Notes under the pieces: generated by a model
What the model was told of the DNA's origin: nothing
The model's database searches: none
The model's input: only the letters and a program-made list of their open reading frames with translations
Shown: positions 40,405-51,560 of the stretch, piece by piece
How positions within the stretch are numbered: position 1 is the first letter of the stretch
Layout: each line of letters starts with the position of its first letter
Assembly (NCBI RefSeq): GCF_001952935.1
Contig: NZ_CP018319.1
Coordinates: forward strand, 1,229,501 to 1,293,500
DNA: 64,000 nt
Origin: Pseudomonas frederiksbergensis
GTDB taxonomy: Bacteria > Pseudomonadota > Gammaproteobacteria > Pseudomonadales > Pseudomonadaceae
Reading direction: 5' to 3'
Program-made: the position numbers and the translations under genes

Positions 40405-41181
40405 TTAGCTAGCCTGACTCTGATCCTTATCCTTCACACAGGCGAAGTCTTCTTCGCGCAGCTCAGGCAGATCTTTCGCACAGTAATTACTGCCCAGATC
40501 CTTCAGCGCCCCGCACATCCCTTCAAGTCGACCATCTACAGCCTGCAAATGATCGAGCAACTGATTGATGGCACGCGCCACCGGATCCGGCATGTCTTCA
40601 CCCACCCCATAGGCATCGAAACCGATCTTCTCGGCCATCGCCTTGCGTTTGGCGTCCTGCTCTTCATCGGACTTGACGATAATCCGGCCTGGAATCCCCA
40701 CCACTGTCGCCCCGGGCGGGACCGCCTTGGTCACCACGGCATTGGAACCAACCTTGGCGCCGGCACCGACCGTAAACGGGCCAAGCACCTTGGCCCCTGC
40801 CCCGACCACTACGCCATCTTCAAGCGTCGGGTGGCGCTTGCCCTTGTTCCAGCTGGTGCCACCTAGGGTTACGCCCTGATAAAGAGTGACGTCATTGCCG
40901 ATCTCAGCAGTTTCACCGATGACGATGCCCATGCCATGGTCGATAAAGAAGCGACGACCGACCTTGGCACCCGGATGGATTTCGATCCCGGTCAACCAGC
41001 GACCGAAGTTCGACACCAGTCGCGCCAGCCACTTCCAGCCCATGCCCCACAGAGCTGACGACAAGCGGTGGATCCAGATGGCGTGCATGCCCGGGTAGCA
41101 CGTCAGAACTTCAAAGGCGTTGCGCGCTGCCGGATCACGATGGAAAACACTCTGGATATCTTCACGCAAACGCTCGAACAT
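40405..41181 (-). CDS. cysE: serine O-acetyltransferase
   Basis: Makes O-acetylserine, the sulfur acceptor for cysteine synthesis. An N-terminal helical domain (1-60) precedes a left-handed beta helix of hexapeptide repeats (about 60-190: [58 protein letters not shown]). HPGA and DHGMG contribute active-site residues. 258 residues. Its location next to the isc operon is functionally apt, since IscS consumes cysteine. It starts two bases after trmJ on the minus strand. Confidence 0.96.
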   Translation of the reverse strand: MFERLREDIQSVFHRDPAARNAFEVLTCYPGMHAIWIHRLSSALWGMGWKWLARLVSNFGRWLTGIEIHPGAKVGRRFFIDHGMGIVIGETAEIGNDVTLYQGVTLGGTSWNKGKRHPTLEDGVVVGAGAKVLGPFTVGAGAKVGSNAVVTKAVPPGATVVGIPGRIIVKSDEEQDAKRKAMAEKIGFDAYGVGEDMPDPVARAINQLLDHLQAVDGRLEGMCGALKDLGSNYCAKDLPELREEDFACVKDKDQSQAS

Positions 41182-41183
41182 TT

Positions 41184-41954
41184 TTAATCCTTCCGCTTAA
41201 GAAGCTCACCACGGGCCGCTTTCTGGGTTTCCGTGAGGATGCCACGCAATATATTCATTTCCGCCCGGCTGACCGAGCTGCGTCCATACAACCGGCGCAG
41301 GCGCGCCATCAAGTGCCGCGGCTTTTCCGGATCGAGGAATTCAATGGCCACCAGGGTTTGCTCCAGGTGCTCATAGAATCGCTCCAGCTCATCCATGGTC
41401 GCCAGCTCAGCGCTTTTGACGGAGGCCACTTCTTCCTTCTCGACCTTGCTCGGCCGGCCTTGGGCCGCCAGCCAGGACATGCGCACTTCATAACTCAACA
41501 CCTGAACCGCCGCCCCAAGGTTCAGCGAACTGAACTCAGGGTCTGATGGGATGTGCACGTGATAATGACATCGCTGCAGCTCTTCATTGGTCAGGCCGGA
41601 ATCTTCTCGGCCAAAGACCAAGGCAATCTCGGCACCCTGCGCTGCCTCCTCGACCACTTTCACGCCGCATTCGCGGGGATCGAGCAACGGCCAGGGAATG
41701 CGACGGTCACGGGCGCTGGTGCCGAGCACCAGATTGCAGCCGACCAAGGCATCTTCCAAGGTGGCGACGACTTGCGCGTTTTCAAGGATGTCACCGGCAC
41801 CGGAAGCACGAGCATCGGCCTCATGGTGCGGGAACAACCGCGGTTCGACCAGCACCAGCCGCGACAGGCCCATGTTCTTCATGGCACGCGCAGCACCGCC
41901 GATATTCCCGGGGTGGCTGGTATTGACCAGGACGACACGAATGTTTTGCAGCAA
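41184..41954 (-). CDS. trmJ: tRNA (cytidine/uridine-2'-O-)-methyltransferase TrmJ
   Basis: A SpoU/TrmD-fold methyltransferase that modifies position 32 of several tRNAs. N-terminal [38 protein letters not shown] and the knot motif [22 protein letters not shown] are diagnostic. The C-terminal extension is typical of TrmJ (256 residues). It precedes cysE and is divergent from suhB. Confidence 0.95.
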   Translation of the reverse strand: MLQNIRVVLVNTSHPGNIGGAARAMKNMGLSRLVLVEPRLFPHHEADARASGAGDILENAQVVATLEDALVGCNLVLGTSARDRRIPWPLLDPRECGVKVVEEAAQGAEIALVFGREDSGLTNEELQRCHYHVHIPSDPEFSSLNLGAAVQVLSYEVRMSWLAAQGRPSKVEKEEVASVKSAELATMDELERFYEHLEQTLVAIEFLDPEKPRHLMARLRRLYGRSSVSRAEMNILRGILTETQKAARGELLKRKD

Positions 41955-42100
41955 GGGAGGCGCTCTCGAACACTTTAATGGGGAGCAGAATCTTACAGCT
42001 CAACCTACCGTTAAGCTATGAAAGCGAACACTGACCTTCTCCTGTAGAAACTTTCTGATAGAATGCCCGGCTTTCTTTAACAACCTTAGGTGACACATCC

Positions 42101-42919
42101 ATGCAGCCCATGCTGAATATCGCGCTGCGCGCCGCCCGCAGCGCCAGTGAATTGATCTTCCGCTCCATCGAGCGCCTGGATACCATCAAGGTCGACGAAA
42201 AAGACGCCAAGGATTACGTATCCGAGGTGGATCGCGCCGCTGAGCAAAAAATCATCGACGCGCTGCGCAAGGCCTACCCGAATCACTCGATCATGGGTGA
42301 AGAAACCGGCATGCACGCCGGCACCGGGATCGAAGGCGAAGAGTACCTGTGGATCATCGACCCACTGGACGGCACCACCAACTTCCTGCGCGGCATTCCT
42401 CACTTCGCTGTCAGCATCGCCTGCAAATACCGCGGTCGCCTGGAACACGCTGTGGTTCTGGACCCGGTTCGCCAGGAAGAATTCACCGCCAGCCGTGGTC
42501 GCGGCGCTCAACTGAACGGTCGTCGTCTGCGCGTTAGCGGCCGCACCAGCCTGGACGGCGCCCTGCTGGGTACCGGCTTCCCGTTCCGCGATGACCAAAT
42601 GGACAACCTCGACAACTACCTGGGCATGTTCCGCGCCCTGGTTGGCCAGACTGCCGGCATCCGCCGCGCGGGCTCGGCAAGCCTGGACCTGGCTTACGTA
42701 GCGGCCGGCCGTTTCGACGCCTTCTGGGAGTCGGGCCTGTCCGAGTGGGACATGGCTGCAGGCGCCCTGCTGATCCAGGAAGCTGGCGGCTTGGTGAGCG
42801 ACTTCACCGGCGGTCACGACTTCCTTGAGAAAGGCCATGTCGTTGCCGGTAACACCAAATGCTTTAAAGCAGTACTGACGGCCATCCAGCCGCACCTGCC
42901 GGCCTCGCTGAAACGCTAA
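42101..42919 (+). CDS. suhB: inositol-1-monophosphatase family protein SuhB
   Basis: A Mg-dependent phosphatase of 272 residues. Metal-binding motifs are GEETG (E67, E68), DPLDGTTNF (D87, D90) and WDMAAGALL. In enterobacteria SuhB also joins the rRNA antitermination complex, and in Pseudomonas it influences virulence and ribosomal functions; which role matters here cannot be told from sequence. The gap before it contains a -10-like GATAGAAT near 42057. Confidence 0.95.
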   Translation: MQPMLNIALRAARSASELIFRSIERLDTIKVDEKDAKDYVSEVDRAAEQKIIDALRKAYPNHSIMGEETGMHAGTGIEGEEYLWIIDPLDGTTNFLRGIPHFAVSIACKYRGRLEHAVVLDPVRQEEFTASRGRGAQLNGRRLRVSGRTSLDGALLGTGFPFRDDQMDNLDNYLGMFRALVGQTAGIRRAGSASLDLAYVAAGRFDAFWESGLSEWDMAAGALLIQEAGGLVSDFTGGHDFLEKGHVVAGNTKCFKAVLTAIQPHLPASLKR

Positions 42920-42931
42920 GCGAGCAGCCAC

Positions 42932-42960
42932 AAAAAAGCACCTCTCGGGGTGCTTTTTTT
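42932..42960 (+). terminator. intrinsic terminator of suhB
   Basis: GCACC pairs with GGTGC, extended by A-T pairs on both sides, closing a short loop; seven T residues follow. It starts 12 bases after the stop. Confidence 0.88.
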
Positions 42961-42999
42961 ATGCCTGAAATCCAATTCCCGAAAACACCACAGGTTCAA

Positions 43000-43089
43000 T
43001 GTGGGAGCGGGCTTGCTCGCGAAAGCGGTGTATCAGCCACCGTCAATATTGAATGTGAAGCCGCCTTCGCGAGCAAGCCCGCTCCCACA
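43000..43089. repeat. REPIN between suhB and the glycine-zipper gene
   Basis: Exact inverted 24-base units at 43000-43023 and 43066-43089, identical to those at 2692 and 17942. It lies between two convergent genes, each of which also has its own terminator. Confidence 0.9.
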
Positions 43090-43121
43090 AGGGATTGGTG
43101 GTGAGGCATAAATCCCGGGCA

Positions 43122-43148
43122 CAAAAAAAGCACCCCGCAGAGTGCTTC
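43122..43148 (-). terminator. terminator of the glycine-zipper gene
   Basis: On the minus strand GCAC pairs with GTGC around a short loop, followed by TTTTTTT. It lies 25 bases after the stop codon. Confidence 0.8.
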
Positions 43149-43172
43149 TTTTTGATTTTGGCAATCAGCTGA

Positions 43173-43727
43173 TTATTGAGCTGGAGCCGGCTCGTTCTGC
43201 GACAGGACCAATTTACCGTCCTTGTCGACCGGAATCTGGTTGCCCGGATCGCGATCCATCCGCACTTTGCCTTCCTTGCCATCCAGCGAATAACGCACGT
43301 CGTAACCTACAACCTTGTCGCTGATGTCATGCACCGTGTTACAGCGGGTTTGAGTCGTGGTGTAGGTGTCACGCTCCTGCATGCCTTCCTGCACCTTGTT
43401 ACCCGCATAACCGCCGCCGACCGCACCGGCCACTGTGGCGATCTTCTTGCCAGTACCGCCGCCGATCTGATTACCCAACAGACCACCCGCCAGCGCACCA
43501 ACCACCGTACCGGCGATCTGGTGTTGATCTTTTACCGGCGCTTGCCGGGTAACCGCTACGTCCTTGCACACTTCACGTGGCGTCTTGATTTGCGTCTTGA
43601 CCGGTTCAACGGCTAGAACTTGCGCATATTCAGGGCCGCTATTAACCAGCTTGTAGGTGGCAACAGCACCCCCGGCTGTTACACCGACAGCACCCAATAC
43701 CGCACCAACCAGCAACGACTTGTTCAC
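43173..43727 (-). CDS. glycine-zipper 2TM outer-membrane-associated protein
   Basis: A 184-residue protein of the 17-kDa antigen / YMGG-like family. A hydrophobic signal anchor (about 5-25) is followed by a Gly/Ala-rich zipper near 72-112 (AGTVVGALAGGLLGNQIGGG, then GGGYAGNKVQEG). The C-terminal part has VGYDVRYSLDGKEGKV. No lipobox cysteine is seen at the signal end. The equivalent gene sits between suhB and secF in P. aeruginosa as well. Role unknown; cell-envelope association is inferred. Confidence 0.85.
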   Translation of the reverse strand: MNKSLLVGAVLGAVGVTAGGAVATYKLVNSGPEYAQVLAVEPVKTQIKTPREVCKDVAVTRQAPVKDQHQIAGTVVGALAGGLLGNQIGGGTGKKIATVAGAVGGGYAGNKVQEGMQERDTYTTTQTRCNTVHDISDKVVGYDVRYSLDGKEGKVRMDRDPGNQIPVDKDGKLVLSQNEPAPAQ

Positions 43728-43789
43728 ATGAACCTCCTGACCATCACATACGGGACAAGCCCGCGCTTCTCCCAGCCTTGGAGCATAAA

Positions 43790-43820
43790 AAAAGGCGCGA
43801 GTTCAATACTCGCGCCTTTT
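43790..43820 (-). terminator. terminator of the secDF unit
   Basis: A 13-bp perfect stem (43790-43802 with 43808-43820) surrounds a 5-base loop; on the minus strand the second arm leads into a T-run. It begins 27 bases beyond the secF stop. Confidence 0.9.
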
Positions 43821-43847
43821 CGGCCGACAGCTGGAAAACGATAGCCG

Positions 43848-44762
43848 TTATGGGCGGTCGTCGACTTCCTTGTCGGTAGCCACTGCCGGGATCAGATCCT
43901 CGGTGCTCAGGTTCAGCCAGATCAGCACGACGTTGGCGATGTAGATCGACGAGTAGGTACCCGCCAACACACCGATAAACAGCGCGATAGAGAAGCCGAA
44001 CAGGTTGTCGCCACCAAAGAACAACAGGGCCGCGATCGCCAGCAAGGTGGAGATCGACGTCGCCATGGTCCGCAGCAGGGTTTGCGTGGTCGAGATGTTG
44101 ATGTTCTCGATCAGGGTCGCCTTGCGCAGTACGCGGAAGTTCTCACGAACCCGGTCGAACACCACGATGGTGTCGTTGAGCGAGTAACCGATAATCGCCA
44201 GCACCGCCGCCAGCACTGTCAGGTCGAAGGTGATCTGGAAGAACGACAGGATACCGATGGTCACGATCACGTCGTGAATCAACGAAACGATGGCACCGAC
44301 CGCGAACTTCCACTGAAAGCGGAAAGCCAGGTAGATCAGGATGCCGCCGAGCGCCATCAGCATGCCGAGGCCGCCCTGGTCGCGCAGCTCTTCACCGACC
44401 TGAGGGCCGACGAACTCAACACGCTTGACCGTTGCCGGGTTATCGCCGCCGACTTTCAACAGCGCCTCTGCCACTTGATGACCCAGCTGCGGGTCTTCAC
44501 CTGGCATACGCACCAGCAAATCGGTAGTCGCACCGAAGCTCTGAACGACCGCATCGTTATAACCCGATGTAACCAGCTGCTCACGCACCTTGGTGACGTC
44601 GGCCGGACGCTCGTAGGTCAGCTCGATGAGCGTACCGCCGGTGAAGTCCAGGCCCCAGTTCATGCCCTTGGTGGCGACACTGAACAATGCCAGTGCCGTG
44701 AGGAACAATGTGACGCCGAACGCAAAGTTGCGAACGCCCATGAAGTTGATTGTACGTAACAT
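43848..44762 (-). CDS. secF: protein translocase subunit SecF
   Basis: Membrane partner of SecD that uses the proton gradient to finish export through SecYEG. Six transmembrane segments are expected; the first is at about 13-33. The conserved GLDFTGGTLIEL and GYSLNDTIVVFDRVREN motifs are present. 304 residues. It lies 9 bp after secD. Confidence 0.98.
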   Translation of the reverse strand: MLRTINFMGVRNFAFGVTLFLTALALFSVATKGMNWGLDFTGGTLIELTYERPADVTKVREQLVTSGYNDAVVQSFGATTDLLVRMPGEDPQLGHQVAEALLKVGGDNPATVKRVEFVGPQVGEELRDQGGLGMLMALGGILIYLAFRFQWKFAVGAIVSLIHDVIVTIGILSFFQITFDLTVLAAVLAIIGYSLNDTIVVFDRVRENFRVLRKATLIENINISTTQTLLRTMATSISTLLAIAALLFFGGDNLFGFSIALFIGVLAGTYSSIYIANVVLIWLNLSTEDLIPAVATDKEVDDRP

Positions 44763-44771
44763 GGCAGCCCC

Positions 44772-46640
44772 TTAAATCCACAACTTCTTGAAGTCACGAC
44801 CGCCGAAGATCAGGTTGACCATCGCGCGGGTCACCATGATGGCCGTGAACATCGAGGTAAAGATCCCGAGGGACATGGTCACTGCGAAGCCCTTGACCGG
44901 GCCGGTGCCCATTGCAAAGAGAATCCCGCCGACCAACAAGGTTGTCAGGTTGGCGTCGAGAATCGCGGTGAATGCCCGGCCGAAGCCTTCGTTGATTGCC
45001 CGTTGCACGCTCATGCCCGCCGCGATCTCTTCACGTATCCGCGAGAAGATCAAAACGTTGGCGTCGACGGCCATACCCATGGTCAACACGATACCGGCGA
45101 TACCCGGCAGGGTCAGCGTTGCACCCAGCAGCGACATCAGGGCCAGCAGCAGCACCATGTTCACCGCCAGCGCGACGGTGGCGATGATGCCGAAGAAGCG
45201 GTAGATGGCGATGATGAACAGCGAGACAAACAGCATGCCCCACAGCGACGCATCGATACCTTTGACAATGTTGTCGGCACCCAGGCTTGGGCCAATGGTG
45301 CGCTCTTCAGCGAAGTACATTGGTGCAGCCAGACCACCGGCACGCAGCAGCAGCGCCAGTTCGGACGACTCGCCCTGACCGTTCAGGCCGGTGATGCGGA
45401 ATTGAGCACCCAGCGGCGACTGGATGGTCGCCAGGCTGATGATCTTTTTCTCTTCCTTGAACGTCTGGACCGGCACTTCTTTCTCGACGCCGTTGACCAC
45501 TTGCTTGACGTAAGAGGTAACCGGACGTTGCTCGATAAAGATCACCGCCATGCTGCGACCGACGTTGCTGCGAGTCGCACGACTCATCAGCTCGCCACCG
45601 TGGCCATCCAGACGGATGTTCACTTCCGGCGTGCCTTGCTCGCCGAAGCCAGCCTTGGCGTCAGTCACCTGGTCACCGGTGATGATCAAGCCGCGCTCGA
45701 TCTGTGCGGGTGGACGATTGCCTTCACGGAACTCGAAGGTTTCGGAAGTGGCTTTCGAAGCGCCTGGCTCGGCGGCCAGACGGAACTCAAGGTTGGCCGT
45801 CTTGCCGAGGATACGCTTGGCTTCGGCGGTGTCCTGCACGCCCGGCAGCTCAACCACGATGCGGTTGGCGCCCTGGCGCTGAACGATTGGCTCGGCAACA
45901 CCCAGCTCGTTGACGCGGTTACGTACCGTGGTCAAGTTCTGCTTGATGGAGTATTCGCGGATTTCCGCCAGCTTGGCCGGGGTCATCGCCAGACGCAGTA
46001 CCGGCTGCCCATTGAGGTCGGCCGGAACAATATCGAAATCGTTGAAGCTCTTGCGGATCAGCGCACGGGCTTGTTCGCGGGCTGCTTCATCAGTGAAGCC
46101 CAGCTGAATGGCACCGTTGAGTTGCGGCAGGCTGCGATAGCGCAGTTTCTCTTTACGCAACAGGCTCTTCACATCGCCTTCGTACACTTTCAAGCGAGCG
46201 TCGAGGGCTTTATCCATGTCCACTTCCAGCAGGAAGTGCACGCCACCGGACAAGTCCAGACCCAGCTTCATCGGGTGCGCGGCCAGGCTGCGCAGCCATT
46301 GCGGGGTGGTTTGTGCCAGGTTCAGTGCAACGACGTAGTCATCACCCAATGCCTTGCGCACGACGTCTTTGGCAGGTAACTGGTCTTCAGCCTTGGTCAG
46401 ACGAATCAGCCCGCCCTTGCCGTTTTCCGCCAGGGTGGCAGCCTTGACGTTGATCCCGGATTCCTTGAGCGCTGCGCTCACACGATCCAGATCAGCCTGA
46501 TTGACCTGCAGCGAAGTGCTTGCACCGCTGACCTGAATGGCCGGGTCATCAGGATATAGATTGGGAGCGGAATAAATCAGACCGACCGCTAGCACCGCCA
46601 GGATCAGAATGTATTTCCACAGAGGGTATTTGTTCAGCAT
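44772..46640 (-). CDS. secD: protein translocase subunit SecD
   Basis: The large subunit of the SecDF complex. An N-terminal membrane helix is followed by a big periplasmic P1 domain (KLGLDLSGGVHFLLEVD; VQRQGANRIVVELPGVQD) and five C-terminal helices with GMAVDANVLIFSRIREE. ATG at 46640 is taken; the preceding codon is an in-frame GTG, so the start is ambiguous by one residue. 622 residues. Confidence 0.97.
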   Translation of the reverse strand: MLNKYPLWKYILILAVLAVGLIYSAPNLYPDDPAIQVSGASTSLQVNQADLDRVSAALKESGINVKAATLAENGKGGLIRLTKAEDQLPAKDVVRKALGDDYVVALNLAQTTPQWLRSLAAHPMKLGLDLSGGVHFLLEVDMDKALDARLKVYEGDVKSLLRKEKLRYRSLPQLNGAIQLGFTDEAAREQARALIRKSFNDFDIVPADLNGQPVLRLAMTPAKLAEIREYSIKQNLTTVRNRVNELGVAEPIVQRQGANRIVVELPGVQDTAEAKRILGKTANLEFRLAAEPGASKATSETFEFREGNRPPAQIERGLIITGDQVTDAKAGFGEQGTPEVNIRLDGHGGELMSRATRSNVGRSMAVIFIEQRPVTSYVKQVVNGVEKEVPVQTFKEEKKIISLATIQSPLGAQFRITGLNGQGESSELALLLRAGGLAAPMYFAEERTIGPSLGADNIVKGIDASLWGMLFVSLFIIAIYRFFGIIATVALAVNMVLLLALMSLLGATLTLPGIAGIVLTMGMAVDANVLIFSRIREEIAAGMSVQRAINEGFGRAFTAILDANLTTLLVGGILFAMGTGPVKGFAVTMSLGIFTSMFTAIMVTRAMVNLIFGGRDFKKLWI

Positions 46641-46703
46641 CACGCCGCCCGCTTATGACGCGGGGCGCCTTGCGCGCCCCGTCGATTGAGTAGAAGTTGA
46701 AAC

Positions 46704-47039
46704 TTAGATCGCTTTGAGCGTGCCTTTTGGCAGCGTGGCGGCAATGGCGCCTTTCTGGAACTTCATTTCGACGGTGTCGGAGACTTCCAGTACAACGAAG
46801 TCGTCGGACACTTTGGTGATCTTGCCGGCGATACCACCGGTGGTCACAACTTCGTCACCTTTTTGCAGGCTGCCCAGCAGGGTTTTCTGCTCTTTGGCGC
46901 GCTTGGCCTGTGGACGCCAGATCATCAGGTAGAAGATGACCAGGAAACCGACCAGGAAAATCCACTCAAAGCCGCCGCCCATTGGGCCTGCAGCAGGTGC
47001 AGCAGCGTCAGCCATGGCATTAGAGATAAAAAAGCTCAT
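46704..47039 (-). CDS. yajC: SecDF-associated protein YajC
   Basis: A 111-residue single-span membrane protein that belongs to the holotranslocon with SecDF. Its membrane helix lies near 28-45 (WIFLVGFLVIFYLMIWRPQAKR), followed by the conserved KGDEVVTTGGIAGKI. It is transcribed with secDF, 63 bp upstream of secD. Confidence 0.97.
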   Translation of the reverse strand: MSFFISNAMADAAAPAAGPMGGGFEWIFLVGFLVIFYLMIWRPQAKRAKEQKTLLGSLQKGDEVVTTGGIAGKITKVSDDFVVLEVSDTVEMKFQKGAIAATLPKGTLKAI

Positions 47040-47082
47040 TTAGCACTCCAGTTGCAAATGTTGAATCTTGGGGTCAGAAAAC

Positions 47083-49253
<2,171 letters not shown>

Positions 49254-49318
49254 GATGGGGTTCGTCTAGCAGGGCCGGGAAGTCTAGCGGAAATATCAAA
49301 AATTCTCCATGTACCTGA

Positions 49319-49347
49319 TTGACCGACGGTTATCTCATCTCTATACT
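49319..49347 (+). promoter_or_regulatory. sigma-70 promoter of tRNA-Leu
   Basis: TTGACC (49319-49324) and TATACT (49342-49347) are separated by exactly 17 bases. The GC-rich discriminator TCGCCGCC follows, as in stable-RNA promoters under stringent control. The mature tRNA begins 14 bases after the -10 box. Confidence 0.85.
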
Positions 49348-49360
49348 TCGCCGCCATTGA

Positions 49361-49445
49361 GCCCTGATGGCGGAATTGGTAGACGCGGCGGATTCAAAAT
49401 CCGTTTTCGCAAGAAGTGGGAGTTCGAGTCTCCCTCGGGGCACCA
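49361..49445 (+). tRNA. tRNA-Leu (anticodon CAA)
   Basis: An 85-base tRNA with encoded CCA. The acceptor arm GCCCTGA pairs with TCGGGGC (one T-G pair). The anticodon stem GCGGA/TCCGT-type encloses the loop TTCAAAA, anticodon CAA, reading UUG. A long variable arm (CGTTTTCGCAAGAAG region) is typical of class II leucine tRNA; the T arm is GGGAG-TTCGAGT-CTCCC. Confidence 0.95.
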
Positions 49446-49452
49446 AAATTAA

Positions 49453-49487
49453 GAAAGGTCTTGCTTTGCAAGGCCTTTTTTTTCGCC
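49453..49487 (+). terminator. terminator of tRNA-Leu
   Basis: AAGGTCTTGC pairs with GCAAGGCCTT (one G-T pair) around three T, followed by a run of T, eight bases past the CCA end. Confidence 0.88.
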
Positions 49488-49518
49488 TACAGAAAAGTGA
49501 GCCCCACCCCGCCACCGC

Positions 49519-49556
49519 GTAGGAGCTACCAAAGGCTGCGATCTTTTTGATCTTGC
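49519..49556. repeat. single degenerate REP of another subtype
   Basis: GTAGGAGCTACCAAAGGCTG followed by CGATC and a TTTTTGATCTTG tail resembles the common Pseudomonas intergenic repeat GTAGGAGCTGCCGAAGGCTG. Only one unit is seen in this window. Confidence 0.5.
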
Positions 49557-49608
49557 TTTTCAATGCCACCACCCAAACCGCTCAGCCAACGAATCAAGGA
49601 TTCACACA

Positions 49609-49938
49609 ATGGAATTGCCACTGGAAACCGTTGCCCTTTTCGCCCTCAAGCTGGCTTATGAGAGGGAGGGGGAAAGTCCGATTCTGCGGGATGATCCGAT
49701 CATGAGTGATTATGAGCGGGAGGTGTTTGGCTTGCTGGTTCGCCGGGGTGATGTCGAGGGTATTCAGGCTAGAGTGGCGCACTGTGTAGGTTTGGCGCTG
49801 GACGCTATAGGCGGGGCTGATACGCCGCTAGGGCGTGAACTGCATAGGTTGTCAGCTGATTTCAGCAATGCGCGGACGATGGAACAGCTTAATGCGCCGC
49901 TTATTGCGCTTAGGGATTACTTGAAAGATATTCAGTGA
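49609..49938 (+). CDS. unknown 109-residue protein
   Basis: An acidic, mainly helical small protein (MELPLETVALFALKLAYERE ... ALRDYLKDIQ). AAGGA lies nine bases before the ATG. No signal peptide, membrane segment or domain is recognised. It lies in the variable region right after tRNA-Leu, convergent with the NYN gene. Codon use is normal for the genome. Real gene likely; no function assigned. Confidence 0.65.
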   Translation: MELPLETVALFALKLAYEREGESPILRDDPIMSDYEREVFGLLVRRGDVEGIQARVAHCVGLALDAIGGADTPLGRELHRLSADFSNARTMEQLNAPLIALRDYLKDIQ

Positions 49939-50011
49939 GTAATCAGGCTGCTCAAAGAGTGGTACATCTCATCCATGGACTGCGCTTGGCCGACCTGTAT
50001 TGGTCGCCGCA

Positions 50012-50839
50012 TCAGCGGGCTTGGTTATCGAGGGTTCTGTTTTTATTGCGTGCGTACAACACAGCTCCGCCCGTCGGCGACATCCCTCGAGTTTCCAATT
50101 CAAACCATTTGGATTGGCTGCGAATAAGGTCGCTGAGTTTGGTGTGGCCATACAGACGTGAGTCGAAGGCAGGACGTAGCTTGCTGATGTTTGTCCCCAA
50201 TGTGGCCAGCAGCGCCCAACCATCCTCTTCGGCGATGTCGTCGAGAATCTTGGCGATGAACTCCACAGGTACTTTCGCGGGCTTGGCCGATTGTGGCGGC
50301 GTCGACTGTTTATCCATCTCCGTAACTGAATCAGTTGTTTTGGGAGCTTTTTCGCCTTGGCTGGCTGGCTCGACGACTTCTTCGGCACGAAGAATCTCGG
50401 TATAAATGAACTTGTCACAAGCAGAGACAAAAGGCTTGGGTGTCTTTTGTTCACCAAATCCATAGACCGTCATACCCTCCTCCCGCAGGCGCGCCGCCAG
50501 CCGGGTGAAGTCGCTGTCACTGGAAACCAGACAAAAGCCGTCAAAACGGCGGGTGTAGAGTAAATCCATCGCATCGATGATCAACGAACTGTCGGTGGCG
50601 TTCTTGCCCTTGGTGTAGGCGAATTGTTGGATGGGCTGAATCGAGTGCTCAAGCATGAGCTTTTTCCAGCTGCCCAATTGAGGTCCGGTCCAGTCGCCGT
50701 ACATTCGTTTCACGCTGGCAATGCCGTATTTGGCAATCTCCTCAAACAACCCTTCGACGATCGAGGCCTGAGCGTTGTCAGCGTCGATAAGCACCGCGAG
50801 GTGTTTTTGCTGGTTAGAGTGCGTGGACTTACTGACCAT
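50012..50839 (-). CDS. NYN-domain ribonuclease-like protein with OST-HTH domain
   Basis: A 275-residue protein with an N-terminal NYN (PIN-like, LabA/DUF88) domain at about 10-155: VLIDADNAQ (D19, D21), TDSSLIIDAMDLLY and VSSDSDFTRLAARLREEG give the acidic metal-binding pocket. A linker rich in Thr, Ser and Pro follows. A C-terminal OST-HTH/LOTUS RNA-binding domain spans about 188-265 (FIAKILDDIAEEDGWALLATLG). This layout is widespread in bacteria and predicted to cut or bind RNA, but the target is unknown. It stands alone downstream of tRNA-Leu. Confidence 0.88.
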   Translation of the reverse strand: MVSKSTHSNQQKHLAVLIDADNAQASIVEGLFEEIAKYGIASVKRMYGDWTGPQLGSWKKLMLEHSIQPIQQFAYTKGKNATDSSLIIDAMDLLYTRRFDGFCLVSSDSDFTRLAARLREEGMTVYGFGEQKTPKPFVSACDKFIYTEILRAEEVVEPASQGEKAPKTTDSVTEMDKQSTPPQSAKPAKVPVEFIAKILDDIAEEDGWALLATLGTNISKLRPAFDSRLYGHTKLSDLIRSQSKWFELETRGMSPTGGAVLYARNKNRTLDNQAR

Positions 50840-51200
50840 GGATCATCCTTGAAATGTGGCTGACAGGATCGGAAGTGAGGTGAACGGGTCTGAGCAGGCC
50901 GGATTCATCACGTCTTTTTTAACGGACATAAAAAGCCGATACCTGAGACGTGTTGTAAAAACATTCGGGGAGGACTGCGAAAAAGGCCACTGTTTTGCCT
51001 TCACCACGCCAACCGTCCACGCAAGGGAAAGAAAGTCTGCTGGTGAAAAAGTCTGACCACAACAAAGGGGACACCCACTACGGGGAGGAGAAATCATGAA
51101 CTGTTCCCGTTTTTTTTCCCACGTTGACCGCAGTAAACACCACGCCCTCGCGCATGGATTTTCAGGAGTCGATGACTTCCAGTACCAACCAAGCATGACT
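50840..51200. other. gap between the NYN gene and the ion channel gene
   Basis: 361 bases with no convincing gene. A strong Shine-Dalgarno-like GGGGAGGAG at about 51080-51088 precedes an ATG at 51096 on the plus strand, but the frame there runs antisense through the channel gene and reads as low-complexity basic sequence. Confidence 0.5.
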
Positions 51201-51560
51201 TCACGCCGTCGGCTTACCCGGCTCTTCCCGTCTCGTCGCCCGCGCTGCAACCTCTATCGCTCGAACGCTGATCGCCGCAAATATCGCCGTCATCAGCACC
51301 CCGTTGAACCCCAGCAAAATCGCCAGAATCCGCGAGACGCCCAGTTTCGGCACGAGCTCTCCATAGCCGATGGTCAAACCGGTCACGAAGCCGAAATAGA
51401 TGCCGTCAAAAGGATCCCAGCCCTCCAGGTAGCTGATGATGAGACCGATCAGCACGATCAGCAGAAACAGTACGGAAAAGATCGGCCAGACAACGCGCAA
51501 GTAGAAGCCGATGGCTTTGAAGAATTCTCGACGGACGTGCGATGCATGAGAGGGCTTCAT
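51201..51560 (-). CDS. two-helix potassium channel (ion_trans_2 type)
   Basis: A 119-residue KcsA-like pore subunit. Transmembrane helices lie at about 24-44 and 77-98. Between them a pore helix leads to the selectivity filter TIGYG at 63-67, then ELVPK. No RCK/TrkA-N or cyclic-nucleotide domain is attached, so gating is unknown. ATG at 51560 (MKPSHASHVR) is preferred; an in-frame start at 51611 would add 17 residues. Confidence 0.85.
   Translation of the reverse strand: MKPSHASHVRREFFKAIGFYLRVVWPIFSVLFLLIVLIGLIISYLEGWDPFDGIYFGFVTGLTIGYGELVPKLGVSRILAILLGFNGVLMTAIFAAISVRAIEVAARATRREEPGKPTA

Noticed and set aside
49361..49445. tRNA-Leu as an integration site
   Set aside because: No second copy of the tRNA 3' end and no integrase gene were found within the window.
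50843..51250. 135-codon minus-strand frame upstream of the NYN gene
   Set aside because: Cys/Trp/Arg-rich arbitrary composition, overlaps the channel gene, no RBS.
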